A DNA stretch of 64,000 bases from Gemmatimonadota bacterium (GTDB lineage Bacteria; Latescibacterota; UBA2968; UBA8231). The notes below the pieces were generated by a model, which ran no database searches, was not told where the DNA came from, and was given only the letters and a program-made list of their open reading frames with translations. Each line of letters starts with the position of its first letter. The stretch's first letter is position 1. Location: assembly GCA_018672475.1 (NCBI GenBank), contig JABHFS010000137.1, positions 115,033 to 179,032 on the forward strand, given 5' to 3'. The position numbers and the translations under genes were made by a program. This document shows, one piece after another, positions 49,240-58,911 of this stretch.

Positions 49240-52200
49240 AACTAGTAGAGTTTTCCACTCGCCGCCGAGTCACGGTGGCGATGTTGATGATAGCCATCGT
49301 CGCCTTCGGCGGCGTAGGTTTCTCGCGCCTATCGGTCAACCTACTGCCCGATATCACCTATCCGACGATTACGGTCCGCACCGAATACGAGGGTGTGGCC
49401 CCCTTGGAGATCGAGCGCTTGATCTCCGAACCGGTCGAGGGTTTGGTCGGCGTGGTCAGCAATGTCAACCGGGTCTCATCAATCTCCAGACCCGGCGTAT
49501 CGGACGTGGTCGTCGAGTTCGGCTGGGGCACCAATATGGACTTCGCCTCGCTCGACATCCGCGAAAAGCTCGACCTTTCCAATCTGCCGCGCGACGCCGG
49601 CAAACCGATCCTGTTGCGCTTTGACCCTTCGCTCGATCCGATCATGCGCCTGGCTTTTTACGGCCGTCTGAGCCTGATGGAGATGCGTCGGGTCGCCGAG
49701 GAACGCCTGCGCCCCGATCTCGAAAGCCTTGAAGGCGTGGCGGCGGTGCGCATCAACGGCGGCTTGGAGGAGGAAATCCAGGTCGAAGTCGAGACGCAAC
49801 GGCTGGCCCACCTCGGCATCTCCATCAGCCAGATCACCAACCGGCTCAACGCCGAAAACGTCAACCTGACCGGCGGCGTACTCAAGGACGGCGAGGCCGA
49901 GTTCCTGGTCCGTACTCTCAACGAATTCAAGAGCATCGACGACATCGGCGAGATCATCATCGGCCAGATCGATCGCGCGCCGATAAAGCTCAAGGACGTC
50001 GGCCGCGTTTTCCGCGGCCATCGCGAACGCGACCTAGTCACCAGAATTAACGGCCGCGAGGGCGTCGAAGTCGCCGTCTACAAAGAGGGCGACGCCAACA
50101 CTGTCCAGGTAAGTAAAGCCATCCAGGAACGCCTCGACGGCTTCCTCGAAGAGAACGCTTTACTACTCCAGGACAGCGGCATGGAAGTCGTCTTCAACCA
50201 GGCGACCTTTATCCAACAGGCCGTCGACGAGGTCCTCGATACAGCCATCATCGGCGGCATACTCGCCGTTATCATCCTCTTCCTCTTTTTGCGCGACCTC
50301 AAAAGCACGACCATCATCGGCCTGTCGATCCCACTCTCGGTGATCGCGACCTTCTTTTTGATGTTCGCCTCCGATATCAGCCTCAATATCATGTCGCTGG
50401 GCGGCCTGGCCTTGGGCGTCGGCATGCTCGTCGACAACTCAATCGTCGTGCTCGAAAGCATCCAACGCTACCGCGACCAGGGTTATAAAGCACTGGAGGC
50501 CGCCGTGCGCGGCGCCAGCGAAGTCGGCCAGGCGGTCATCGCCGCGACGACCACCACTATTTGCGTCTTTCTCCCCATCGTCTTCGTCGAAGGCGTCGCC
50601 GGCCAACTCTTCCGCGACCAGGCGCTGACCGTCACCTACTCGTTGGTTGCCTCCTTGATTGTCGCGCTAATGCTAATCCCGATGCTCTCGTCTTTGAGTT
50701 TCGCAGGCATGACCGGCGAAGACAGCGAGCAAGGACCGAGCCGCGGTGTCAAGGGGCCAGCGCTGTTCTTACGTTTCTTCCGTGCCATATCCAACGGCAT
50801 CGGCCGCATTTTCTCCATCCTGCTCTTTCCGCTCTACTGGGTCTTCGACGCTATCTTCGACTCGCTGAGCAAAGTCTACCCGCGCTTCCTCAGTTGGGCG
50901 CTGCACCGACGCCTGCTAGTGCTCACCGTCTGCATCGGCATCGGCGCGGTAATCCTCGACCAAACTCGCGATTTGGGCATAGAACTGATTCCGGAGATGA
51001 GCCAGGGGGAATTTCTCGTCGACCTAGAATGGCGCGCGGGCACCCCGCTGGAACAGACCGCCTTGCACGTCGCCGCCATCGACGGACGAATCCGCCCGCT
51101 CGAAGGCATTGCCTCGGTCTTCGCCCTTATAGGTAGCAGTGGCCAAACCGGCGGTACCGCCTCCGACAAAAAAGAACACACCGCGCAACTGCATGTACGC
51201 TTAGCGCCAGGCACCGTAGACGGAACCACGATCATTGAGATCGTGCGCGGCCAACTCGAACAGATCCCCGACCTCAAGTTCAAATTCTCGCATCCCTCTT
51301 ATTTTTCTTTCCGCACTCCGATCGAAGTCCAAATCAGCGGTTATAGCCTACAGACTCTCGACTTGCTGGCCGAGCAGGCTATCGACCGCATGCGCACTAT
51401 CCCCGGCTTGGCCGATATCCGCTCGAGCACCGCCGGCGGCCAACCCGAGATCCAGATCATTTTCAAGCGAATGCGCATCGCCGAATTGGGCACCACGGTG
51501 CAGAATATCGGCGAGTTATTGCGCAACAAGCTGCAAGGCAACGTGGCGACGGAATTGGCGCGGCGTGACCGCAAGGTCGATATCCGCGTCCGCGCCCTCA
51601 GCGAGGAACGCGAGACGATCGGTGACCTCAAACAGATGATCGTCAGCCCCGCCTCCTATCCGGTGCCGGTCTCGCTCGAATCCGTCGCCGATATCCGCGC
51701 TGTTGACGGCCCTGCCGAGATTCGCCGCCTCGATCAAGAGCGCGTCGCGGTGATATCAGCCAACCTCGACGGGCGCGACCTCGGCAGTGTCGTCACCGAA
51801 ATCGAAGCAGCGCTCGCCGACTTGCCGCTACCCGAGGGTTTCACGATCTCGATGGGCGGCCAGAACGAGGAGATGGTACGCTCCTTCGACAGCATGAAAT
51901 TCGCTCTGATATTAGCCATTTTCCTAGTATATCTAGTCATGGCCTCACAATTCGAGTCGCTCTTGCACCCTCTGGTCATTATGTTCACCATCCCGCTCGG
52001 GCTTATCGGTAGCGCCTTCGGCCTGCTGTTGACCGGCACGACGATCAGCGTAGTGGTGCTGATCGGCCTGATCATGCTAGCCGGCATCGTCGTCAATAAC
52101 GCCATAGTCCTAGTCGATTATATAAACCATCTGCGACGCGACGAGGGCATGGACAAGATGGCAGCCGTGCTGCGAGCCGGTGAACTGCGTTTCCGACCTA

Positions 52201-52379
52201 TCCTGATGACCACCTCAACCACTGTGCTCGGGCTGTTGCCGATGGCCCTAGGCTTGGGCGAGGGAGCTGAGATCCGCGCGCCGATGGCGATCACTGTTAT
52301 CGGCGGCTTGCTGGTATCTACGCTGTTGACCCTGGTGCTGATCCCCGTGGTGTATTCGTTGATGGACCGCGGAAAATAG
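49236..52379 (+). CDS. RND efflux permease
   Basis: A 1047-residue AcrB-type permease starting at GTG 49236 with KLVEFSTRRRVTVAMLMIAI. TM4 is LGVGMLVDNSIVVLESIQRY with the relay aspartate, and TM10-11 is IMLAGIVVNNAIVLVDYINH and RPILMTTSTTVLGLLP. Between TM6 and TM7 there is an insertion of about 60 residues with a hydrophobic segment (IGRIFSILLFPLYWVFDAIF). Followed after 9 bases by a second, different RND gene, so a heteromeric pump is likely. Substrate unknown. Confidence 0.93.
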   Translation: MKLVEFSTRRRVTVAMLMIAIVAFGGVGFSRLSVNLLPDITYPTITVRTEYEGVAPLEIERLISEPVEGLVGVVSNVNRVSSISRPGVSDVVVEFGWGTNMDFASLDIREKLDLSNLPRDAGKPILLRFDPSLDPIMRLAFYGRLSLMEMRRVAEERLRPDLESLEGVAAVRINGGLEEEIQVEVETQRLAHLGISISQITNRLNAENVNLTGGVLKDGEAEFLVRTLNEFKSIDDIGEIIIGQIDRAPIKLKDVGRVFRGHRERDLVTRINGREGVEVAVYKEGDANTVQVSKAIQERLDGFLEENALLLQDSGMEVVFNQATFIQQAVDEVLDTAIIGGILAVIILFLFLRDLKSTTIIGLSIPLSVIATFFLMFASDISLNIMSLGGLALGVGMLVDNSIVVLESIQRYRDQGYKALEAAVRGASEVGQAVIAATTTTICVFLPIVFVEGVAGQLFRDQALTVTYSLVASLIVALMLIPMLSSLSFAGMTGEDSEQGPSRGVKGPALFLRFFRAISNGIGRIFSILLFPLYWVFDAIFDSLSKVYPRFLSWALHRRLLVLTVCIGIGAVILDQTRDLGIELIPEMSQGEFLVDLEWRAGTPLEQTALHVAAIDGRIRPLEGIASVFALIGSSGQTGGTASDKKEHTAQLHVRLAPGTVDGTTIIEIVRGQLEQIPDLKFKFSHPSYFSFRTPIEVQISGYSLQTLDLLAEQAIDRMRTIPGLADIRSSTAGGQPEIQIIFKRMRIAELGTTVQNIGELLRNKLQGNVATELARRDRKVDIRVRALSEERETIGDLKQMIVSPASYPVPVSLESVADIRAVDGPAEIRRLDQERVAVISANLDGRDLGSVVTEIEAALADLPLPEGFTISMGGQNEEMVRSFDSMKFALILAIFLVYLVMASQFESLLHPLVIMFTIPLGLIGSAFGLLLTGTTISVVVLIGLIMLAGIVVNNAIVLVDYINHLRRDEGMDKMAAVLRAGELRFRPILMTTSTTVLGLLPMALGLGEGAEIRAPMAITVIGGLLVSTLLTLVLIPVVYSLMDRGK

Positions 52380-52388
52380 GAGGCTGCC

Positions 52389-55300
52389 ATGTCACTTTCC
52401 AACTTCTCTCTCAAACGCCCGGTAACCACCATGATGATCGGCCTCTGCGCGCTAGTCGTCGGCATCGTCGCCCTCGACCGCCTGCCGATGGAGCAATTTC
52501 CGAGCATTTCCTCCTCGGGCATCACCGCCAGAGTGCAATACAACAACGCCTCCCCCGAAGAGATCGAGCGCCAAATTACCCTACCGCTCGAACAAACGCT
52601 GGGCACGATGAACAATATCGACCGCATCAGCGCCAGTTCCGGCCGCAACTCGGGCGAGGTACGCGTCGACTTCAAGTCCGGTACTGATATGGACCTGGCC
52701 AATATGGAAATGCGCGAAAAAGTCGACCAGGCCCGCGCACTATTCCCCTCCGACGTCGATCGCGTCAGCCTGCGCCGCTGGCAGTCAGACCAGCGGCCCA
52801 TCGTCTACGCCAACCTCGCCTGGCACGGCGACGGCGACCGCCTACTCGACGTGATTCAGAAAGTCATCGAGCCGCGCATGTTGCGCCTGCCAGGCGTAGC
52901 CAACGTCGTAATCGACGATCTCGAAGCGAAGCAGCTTATCATCGAGCTGGACCAAGAGCGACTGCAGACCCACAATATCTCGTTGCCCTCACTCGGCTGG
53001 CAGCTCAACCAGAACAATACTAACATCTCCCTCGGCCGGGTCATGGACGGCGGCCAGCGCTATATGGTGCGCGCCGTCGGCGAGTTCAAACAGGCAGAGG
53101 ATATCAGCGACATGCCGCTTTTGGGGGGTCAGTTCCGCCTTGGCGATATCGGTGAAATCAACTACGGCTTCCCCGAAAAGAAACGCTATGAACGGCTCAA
53201 CGGCGTCGACGCGCTGCAATTAGAAATTTTTAAGGCCTCCACCGCCAACGTCGTCGACGTTGGCGATGTCATCGTCGCCGAGTTGGCCAAAATTGAGGCT
53301 GACTACGATGGCAAGCTCGACGTTGCCATCGTCCGCAATCGCGCCGAATCCGTGCTCAAAGAAGCCAGCACCTTACTCGACTCAGCGCTAATGGGCGCGT
53401 TCCTGGCGATGATCATCATCTTCGTCTTCCTGCGCAATATCCGCTCGACCATCGTCATCGCCCTGGCCATACCCACCTCGGCACTGTGCGTCTTTATCGG
53501 CATGTACGTCGCCCGCGAGGCCTTCGATTCGCCCATTACCCTCAACATGGTCTCGATGATGGGCATGATGTTGGCGGTCGGTATGCTCGTCGACCCGGCA
53601 GTCGTCGTTCTGGAAAGCATCTTCCGCCGACGCCAGGAAGACGGCCTGTCCGCCGACGAAGCCGCTTCTGTCGGCAGCGGCGAAGTCGGCATGGCCGTTT
53701 TGGCCTCGTCGCTGACGACCATCTGCGTCTTCGTACCCTTCTTCTTTCTCTCCGACGGCCGCTCCGCGATGTGGATGAAGGACGCCGGACTGACGATCTG
53801 CCTGGCCGTCGTTGTCTCGATGATTGTCTCGCTTTCGCTTATCCCCCTGGCTTCCTCCCGGCTCTTCCGCGACGGGCTGGAGCGCTTCGACAATTGGCTC
53901 AAACTGCTCGTCGTCGCGACCGTCACCGCAATAGCCTATATGCAAGTCGCCGACTTGGGCTGGCACGGCCTGGGGATCTGGTGGACGCGTTGGTCCGGGT
54001 TGATCCTCGCCTCGCTGGTCGAAATGCCCTGGTCCACCTGGACCGGCTTCGGCGTCAGCGGGCTAGTAATAGCAGCTTTCGCCTGGTATTGCTCCCGCCA
54101 CGGGCTGCGCTCCTCCTACGGCCGCTTACTCAACTGGAACCTCAACCACCGCTGGGTCTCGCTGCTGGCAACCGTCGCGCTGACCGGCACCGGCTACTAC
54201 CTCTACGACCAGATCGAACAACGCGGCACGCCCTGGACCCCAGAGCGCCGAGTCGATATGTCGGTGGTCATCGACCGCAGCTACAGCCTCGACGAGATCC
54301 GCGAGCACTTCGATAAGATCGAGGACATCCTACTAGCTAAAAAGGACGAACTCGACATTGAGTCGTTGACCACCGATTTTCGCCAACGCCGCGGCGGTAT
54401 CCGCGCCTATCTCGTCGACGCCGACGCCGGCAATCTCTCGTCGATGGAAGCCGGCAATGCCATGAAAAAATTACTGCCGGAAAAAATCGGTTTTACCTAC
54501 AAGATGGGCCGTTCTCGCGGCTGGAGTGGCAACCAGCTTGGGGTCGAGGTGCAATTACACGGCCGCAACCCCGAAGTCTTAGCGGTATTGATGGAAGAAG
54601 TCAAAGCGAATCTCGAAATAATACCCGGTGTACAGGACGTCGACAGCAGCCTGGAAGACGGCGAGGAAGAGGTGCGCGTCGAGGTCAACCGCGCCCAGGC
54701 CCTCAACTACGGACTTTCACCGCGCGAGGTCGCGCAAAGTATTTCCTCGGCCCTGGGCACGAGACGCACCAGCGGCTTCAAGAGCGACGACCGCGAGATC
54801 GATATCGTAATGCAACTCAACGAAGGTGACCGCGCGACACTCGACCAACTCAAGAACAGTCTCTACGAGGGCCGCGATGGCAACTCGGTCCAATTGGCCG
54901 CTTTAGCCAACTTCAATATTCGCCGTGGCCCCAGCGATCTCAAACGCGCAAACCGCGTGCTCAACGTCACCGTCTTCGCCAATACTGAGAGCCGTGGCGC
55001 GGCGCGTACAGTGATGGGCCCGATTAAAGCAATTATGGAAGGCATGCAACTGCCGCCCGGCTACAGTTGGGACCTCGGCCGCGCCGCGCGTTGGGAGCAG
55101 GAAGACGCCAACGACAACAACTTCACCGCCATCTTCGCTGTGTTGCTGATATACCTGATTATGGCCTCGCTCTTCGAGTCGCTGATCCACCCCTTCACCA
55201 TCATGCTGTCGATCCCCTTCTCGCTGATCGGCGTCGCATTGGGGCTCTACGCGCTCGACGTGCCCTTCGACAACAATTGCCAGTTGGGCTTGCTGATCCT

Positions 55301-55682
55301 CTTCGGCGTCGTGGTCAATAACGGCATCGTACTCATCGCCCATATAAATCATCTGCGCGAGACGGGTCTGTCCAGGCGCGAGGCGATCGTCACCGGCGGG
55401 CAACACCGCCTGCGGCCGATCCTGATGACCGCCTTCACCACGATCCTCAACCTAATGCCAATCGTGCTACCGATGGTCTACGGAACCTCCGAGGGTTTCG
55501 CCCGGCGCTGGGGGCCGGTGGGCCTGGTCGTCGTCAGCGGTCTGGCCTCCTCGACCATCTTGACCCTGATGCTGGCCCCAACGCTCTATTCGCTATTGGA
55601 CGATTTTTCGCTGTGGTGCAAACGGGTGATGCGCGACTCACACAAGACCGGACCCGCGCACGAAATTCAACCGGCGCATTAG
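52389..55682 (+). CDS. RND efflux permease with extra helices between TM6 and TM7
   Basis: A 1097-residue RND protein opening with SLSNFSLKRPVTTMMIGLCA. TM4 reads LAVGMLVDPAVVVLESIFRR: the relay aspartate is kept but proline follows it where Asn or Asp is usual. An insertion of roughly 90 residues after TM6 has two or three hydrophobic segments (LLVVATVTAIAYMQVADLGW; WTGFGVSGLVIAAFAWYCSR). TM10-11 is LFGVVVNNGIVLIAHINHL and RPILMTAFTTILNLMP. AGGAGG-like sequence lies just before the ATG. It probably pairs with the preceding permease. The TetR gene follows after 32 bases. Confidence 0.92.
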   Translation: MSLSNFSLKRPVTTMMIGLCALVVGIVALDRLPMEQFPSISSSGITARVQYNNASPEEIERQITLPLEQTLGTMNNIDRISASSGRNSGEVRVDFKSGTDMDLANMEMREKVDQARALFPSDVDRVSLRRWQSDQRPIVYANLAWHGDGDRLLDVIQKVIEPRMLRLPGVANVVIDDLEAKQLIIELDQERLQTHNISLPSLGWQLNQNNTNISLGRVMDGGQRYMVRAVGEFKQAEDISDMPLLGGQFRLGDIGEINYGFPEKKRYERLNGVDALQLEIFKASTANVVDVGDVIVAELAKIEADYDGKLDVAIVRNRAESVLKEASTLLDSALMGAFLAMIIIFVFLRNIRSTIVIALAIPTSALCVFIGMYVAREAFDSPITLNMVSMMGMMLAVGMLVDPAVVVLESIFRRRQEDGLSADEAASVGSGEVGMAVLASSLTTICVFVPFFFLSDGRSAMWMKDAGLTICLAVVVSMIVSLSLIPLASSRLFRDGLERFDNWLKLLVVATVTAIAYMQVADLGWHGLGIWWTRWSGLILASLVEMPWSTWTGFGVSGLVIAAFAWYCSRHGLRSSYGRLLNWNLNHRWVSLLATVALTGTGYYLYDQIEQRGTPWTPERRVDMSVVIDRSYSLDEIREHFDKIEDILLAKKDELDIESLTTDFRQRRGGIRAYLVDADAGNLSSMEAGNAMKKLLPEKIGFTYKMGRSRGWSGNQLGVEVQLHGRNPEVLAVLMEEVKANLEIIPGVQDVDSSLEDGEEEVRVEVNRAQALNYGLSPREVAQSISSALGTRRTSGFKSDDREIDIVMQLNEGDRATLDQLKNSLYEGRDGNSVQLAALANFNIRRGPSDLKRANRVLNVTVFANTESRGAARTVMGPIKAIMEGMQLPPGYSWDLGRAARWEQEDANDNNFTAIFAVLLIYLIMASLFESLIHPFTIMLSIPFSLIGVALGLYALDVPFDNNCQLGLLILFGVVVNNGIVLIAHINHLRETGLSRREAIVTGGQHRLRPILMTAFTTILNLMPIVLPMVYGTSEGFARRWGPVGLVVVSGLASSTILTLMLAPTLYSLLDDFSLWCKRVMRDSHKTGPAHEIQPAH

Positions 55683-55714
55683 CCGTTTAGTCGTTATATT
55701 GAAAGCCGCATATC

Positions 55715-56296
55715 ATGGCTAAAAAAGAACGCAGGAAACAAGTGATAGAAGAGGCGGCCCGCCTCTTCTCCTCCAAGCGCTTCGACGAAGTGCTGATGGA
55801 CGATATCGCCCAGCAGGCCGGTGTCGGCAAGGGAACGATCTATACCTACTTCGCCGACAAGGAAGAGCTGTATTTCGCGGTGGTATTCGAGGGTATTTCG
55901 CAGCTCAACGAAAAGCTCCAGCAAAAGGTCAACGGGCAAAGGGATCCAGAAAAGAAACTGCGGCGGATGGTCCACCACATTGTCTCCTTCTTCAACCAGA
56001 ACCGCTTCTTCTTTCGGCTGATGTCGATAGAAGACGGTAAGAGCGAGGGCGGCAAGGGCGAAAACCGCAAGCGCTGGCTCGAAGAGCGGCGAAGCCAGCT
56101 CGAAGCCATCGAGGGTGTCCTAAACGACGGCGTTGACGAAGGCGTCTTCGCCGTCGGGAACGCGCGCCTCGAAGCTGCAATCCTACGCGATATGGTGCGC
56201 TCGGCGATGATCCACTCCGACGGCGACATAAGCGGCGATGAGATGACTGATACGATCATGCGGATCTTTCTGCGGGGAGTCCGCAAAGAAAGCTGA
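55715..56296 (+). CDS. TetR/AcrR-family transcriptional regulator
   Basis: A 193-residue repressor-type protein. The N-terminal HTH is complete: VIEEAARLFSSKRFDEVLMD, then DIAQQAGVGKGTIYTYFADK. The rest is the helical ligand-binding domain. As the last gene of the plus-strand efflux operon it probably represses that operon and itself, through the palindromes at 47559 and 47615. The ligand is probably a pump substrate. Operon membership is seen in the spacing; the operator link is inference. Confidence 0.92.
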   Translation: MAKKERRKQVIEEAARLFSSKRFDEVLMDDIAQQAGVGKGTIYTYFADKEELYFAVVFEGISQLNEKLQQKVNGQRDPEKKLRRMVHHIVSFFNQNRFFFRLMSIEDGKSEGGKGENRKRWLEERRSQLEAIEGVLNDGVDEGVFAVGNARLEAAILRDMVRSAMIHSDGDISGDEMTDTIMRIFLRGVRKES

Positions 56297-56414
56297 ACGC
56301 CCTCGCCGCAAGGCGCAGGCTATAATATCGCAGACCCCGCTACCGAGACCGGACTCCAACGACTCTCGCCCCGTGCGAAAAAACCTGCTGTACCCAGCCG
56401 TATAGGACCGCGCA

Positions 56415-57791
56415 ATGCCAAACAAAAAAACCCAGCCCACTTCCGTCGAAGATCTCCAGAATCAAATCCAGCTCTGTATGATGCAGCGCCAGAATATGGA
56501 GGCCATCTTCAACGCCGTGGCCGATGGCATCATTGCTTTTGACCTGCAATTGCGCATAAGTAATCTCAATGAAGCCGCCCAGGCTATGATTGGGTATTCG
56601 CGTGAAGAAGCGGTCGGCGAAACCTGTCTTACCCTATTACCGCCGACCGAAGATGGCGATGGATTCAACGCCATCTTCGATAGCCAGCGAGAAGTCAACG
56701 AATCCCGGGTCTCGATACACAACCGCTACAACCGCCAACTCCATCTGATAATGTCGACCCGCGTGCTCAGAGACGATGAAAATATCGAGAAAGGCCTGGT
56801 CGCGATACTGCGCGATGTAACCGAACTTGAGACCCTGCGCAGTGAACTCCAACAGCAGGAATGCTTCTTTAACTTGGTCGGCAAAAACCACCGCATGCAG
56901 GCCCTCTACCAACTCGTGCAGGATTTATCGGACAGCGACGCCACGGTCCTGGTCCTGGGCGAAAGCGGCACGGGTAAAGAATTAGTCGCCACCGCCATCC
57001 ACGGCGCCAGTCAACGGTGCAAAGACTCCTTCGTCAAAGTCAATTGCTCAGCGCTCTCCGAAGGCTTGCTCGAAAGCGAACTCTTCGGGCATGTTAAGGG
57101 TGCTTTTACCGGTGCGATGCGGGACAAAGTCGGACGCTTCGAAGAAGCCAGTGGCGGCACGCTCTTTCTCGATGAAATTGGCGACCTCTCTCCCAACGTC
57201 CAGATCAAGTTGCTACGCGTATTGCAAGAGCGTGAAATTGAACGGGTAGGCAGCAGTGAAACCATCAAAGTGGATGTGCGAGTAATCGCCGCAACGCACC
57301 AGGATCTACAGCAAGCCATCGAAGACGGCCAATTCCGCGAAGATCTCTATTATCGCTTAAATGTCATGCCGCTCGAATTGCCCGCGCTGCGACAGCGCAA
57401 GGAAGACATCCCGCTCCTGGTCAATCATTTCATAGATAAATACAACGCCCGCACCAGGCGCAATATCCAGGGCATCGAACATGATGCATTAGCGCTGTTG
57501 ATGGACTACCATTGGCCGGGCAATGTGCGCGAGTTAGAAAACGCGATTGAACACGCCTTTATCAAATGTCGCGGCGGCACTTTATTGCTAAGCTGCTTAC
57601 CTACCCACCTGCGAAGCGATGATGACACGCCCAATGGCCAAACCTCAATGCGGCCCTCATCCGACAAAGAATACGTGCAACAGGTCCTTGAAGAATGTCA
57701 ATGGAACCGCTCTGATGCCGCCGAACGATTGGGCATGCACCGCTCGACGTTGTGGCGCCAGATGAAAGAATGGGATTTGATTAAAAGATAG
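56415..57791 (+). CDS. Sigma54-dependent transcriptional activator with PAS sensor
   Basis: A 458-residue NtrC-type activator. An N-terminal coiled region and PAS domain (about 25-140; AVADGIIAFDLQLRISNLNE) are followed by the AAA+ domain: Walker A GESGTGKE 182-189, the sigma54-contact loop GAFTGA 229-234 and Walker B FLDEIGD 251-257. The C-terminal Fis-type HTH is NRSDAAERLGMHRSTLWRQM. There is no receiver domain, so control comes through the PAS domain. AGGA lies 7 bases before the ATG. No sigma54 promoter of correct spacing was found by eye close by, so its targets are unknown. Confidence 0.94.
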   Translation: MPNKKTQPTSVEDLQNQIQLCMMQRQNMEAIFNAVADGIIAFDLQLRISNLNEAAQAMIGYSREEAVGETCLTLLPPTEDGDGFNAIFDSQREVNESRVSIHNRYNRQLHLIMSTRVLRDDENIEKGLVAILRDVTELETLRSELQQQECFFNLVGKNHRMQALYQLVQDLSDSDATVLVLGESGTGKELVATAIHGASQRCKDSFVKVNCSALSEGLLESELFGHVKGAFTGAMRDKVGRFEEASGGTLFLDEIGDLSPNVQIKLLRVLQEREIERVGSSETIKVDVRVIAATHQDLQQAIEDGQFREDLYYRLNVMPLELPALRQRKEDIPLLVNHFIDKYNARTRRNIQGIEHDALALLMDYHWPGNVRELENAIEHAFIKCRGGTLLLSCLPTHLRSDDDTPNGQTSMRPSSDKEYVQQVLEECQWNRSDAAERLGMHRSTLWRQMKEWDLIKR

Positions 57792-57800
57792 GGACTGCAC

Positions 57801-58187
57801 CTATTGTTTAACTGGGTGACCAGCCGCGAGCCACCCATTGATACCCGCCTCCAAGTGATACACCTGCTTAAACTGCAATTCTTCAAAGACCGATAGTGAT
57901 CGCGTGCTACGCCCACCTGAAGCGCAGTGCATGAGATAAGGCTTATCCCGGCCTAATACTTCTATCTCTTTCCTAAACTCTGGGCTGCGAAAGTCAATAT
58001 TCTCAGCACCGGCTATATGACCTTGCTGAAACTCTTGCGGCGTCCTTATATCGAGCACGACAACCGTTGCATCCTGCTTGAGTAAGCTCGCGGCTTCTTC
58101 AACATCGATATCGCGAATAGCTGCATTGGGTTGGGGAGAATCCGCGCAGCCAACAAACAACATCAGAGATATCACCCATTTACACAT
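57801..58187 (-). CDS. Rhodanese-domain lipoprotein
   Basis: A 128-residue single rhodanese domain behind a lipoprotein signal: MCKWVISLMLFVGC with a lipobox cysteine. The active-site loop is LMHCASGGRSTRS with the catalytic cysteine, preceded by VVLDIRTPQEFQQGHIAGAE, the family's first motif. It would handle persulfide sulfur in the periplasm. ATG 58187 is preferred to the longer frame from 58229 because it gives the clean signal sequence. It converges on the sigma54 activator gene, 9 bases away. Confidence 0.88.
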   Translation of the reverse strand: MCKWVISLMLFVGCADSPQPNAAIRDIDVEEAASLLKQDATVVVLDIRTPQEFQQGHIAGAENIDFRSPEFRKEIEVLGRDKPYLMHCASGGRSTRSLSVFEELQFKQVYHLEAGINGWLAAGHPVKQ

Positions 58188-58276
58188 CGTATATCTCTCA
58201 ACCGAAACGCAATATTTTCCGCTGACCACTTAGGCCAATGGGAATCATGCTTTTAGTACTTGGCACAGCGGTGTGC

Positions 58277-58611
58277 TTATATTTTCTTGCTGCGAAACCG
58301 TGTGATACTGGCATTATAGGCTACCCGATAAAGCCAAAAATTGAGCCGAACATCCCCTCTGCAATCGCCCAGGTTGGTCCGTACTTTTATAAAGAATCCT
58401 GAAGCATATCTTCGGCCTCTGCTTCGTTGTACAATACACCAGCGCTCAGCCGGCATATAGCATCGGCTGATGCTATTAAAAATACTCGCTGATCTATAGT
58501 CTCTATGCGCCTTACTCGCTTGCAGTTTCCCCCCTCTCCGAGCTCTACATACAACATTTCGACTTCACCATAGCCAACATAATCCTCATACCGTCCCGAC
58601 AACCCCTGCAC
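58277..58611 (-). pseudogene. Relic of an ECF sigma factor gene, region 2 only
   Basis: The minus strand encodes a region 2.1-2.2 segment, ASADAICRLSAGVLYNEAEA then EDMLQDS, and after a one-base frameshift near 58390 continues as FIKVRTNLGDCRGDVRLNFW, LYRVAYNASITRFRSKKI, ending in TAA at 58277. This is region 2 of an ECF sigma factor (AEDMLQDSFIKV; WLYRVAYNA). Region 4 is missing. It is a dead copy, distinct in sequence from the intact sigma gene at 46.3 kb. Confidence 0.68.
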
Positions 58612-58656
58612 TGAGCAATCGACAGCGCACCGTTATTCCTCGGCTTGTTGGTCTAG

Positions 58657-58896
58657 TTTAGCCGACAAGCGGCAAGACCAAATCGCCAAAATAAACCGGA
58701 GCCTTGCAGCCGAAAGATACAGAGCCGATGCCGCCAATCCTGCAAAAGCGCTTTTCTTGCCCATATGAGCCACGAGCTGCGCACACCGCTCAACGCCATT
58801 ATGGGCTATAGCGATATGCTGATCGAAGATAGCCAACGACCTCAATCAAACCACCTTCGTTCCCGAACCGAACCATTACCTCCGATCCCAGCTTAG
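58657..58896 (+). pseudogene. Relic of a histidine kinase (HisKA region)
   Basis: The plus strand reads [20 protein letters not shown] then [12 protein letters not shown], a typical coiled linker, and after a one-base shift near 58750 continues as [20 protein letters not shown] with [10 protein letters not shown] before a stop at 58894. [10 protein letters not shown] is the phosphorylated H-box of hybrid-type sensor kinases. No ATPase domain follows. With the neighbouring sigma relic it marks a degraded regulatory region. Confidence 0.75.
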
Positions 58897-58911
58897 CTCT
58901 CTTAGCCCACC

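Noticed and set aside
58258..58276. TTGGCAC followed by GTGTGCTT, resembling a sigma54 -24/-12 promoter near the sigma54 activator
   Set aside because: The GG to GC distance is one base too long, and it lies inside the sigma-factor relic with no gene downstream.
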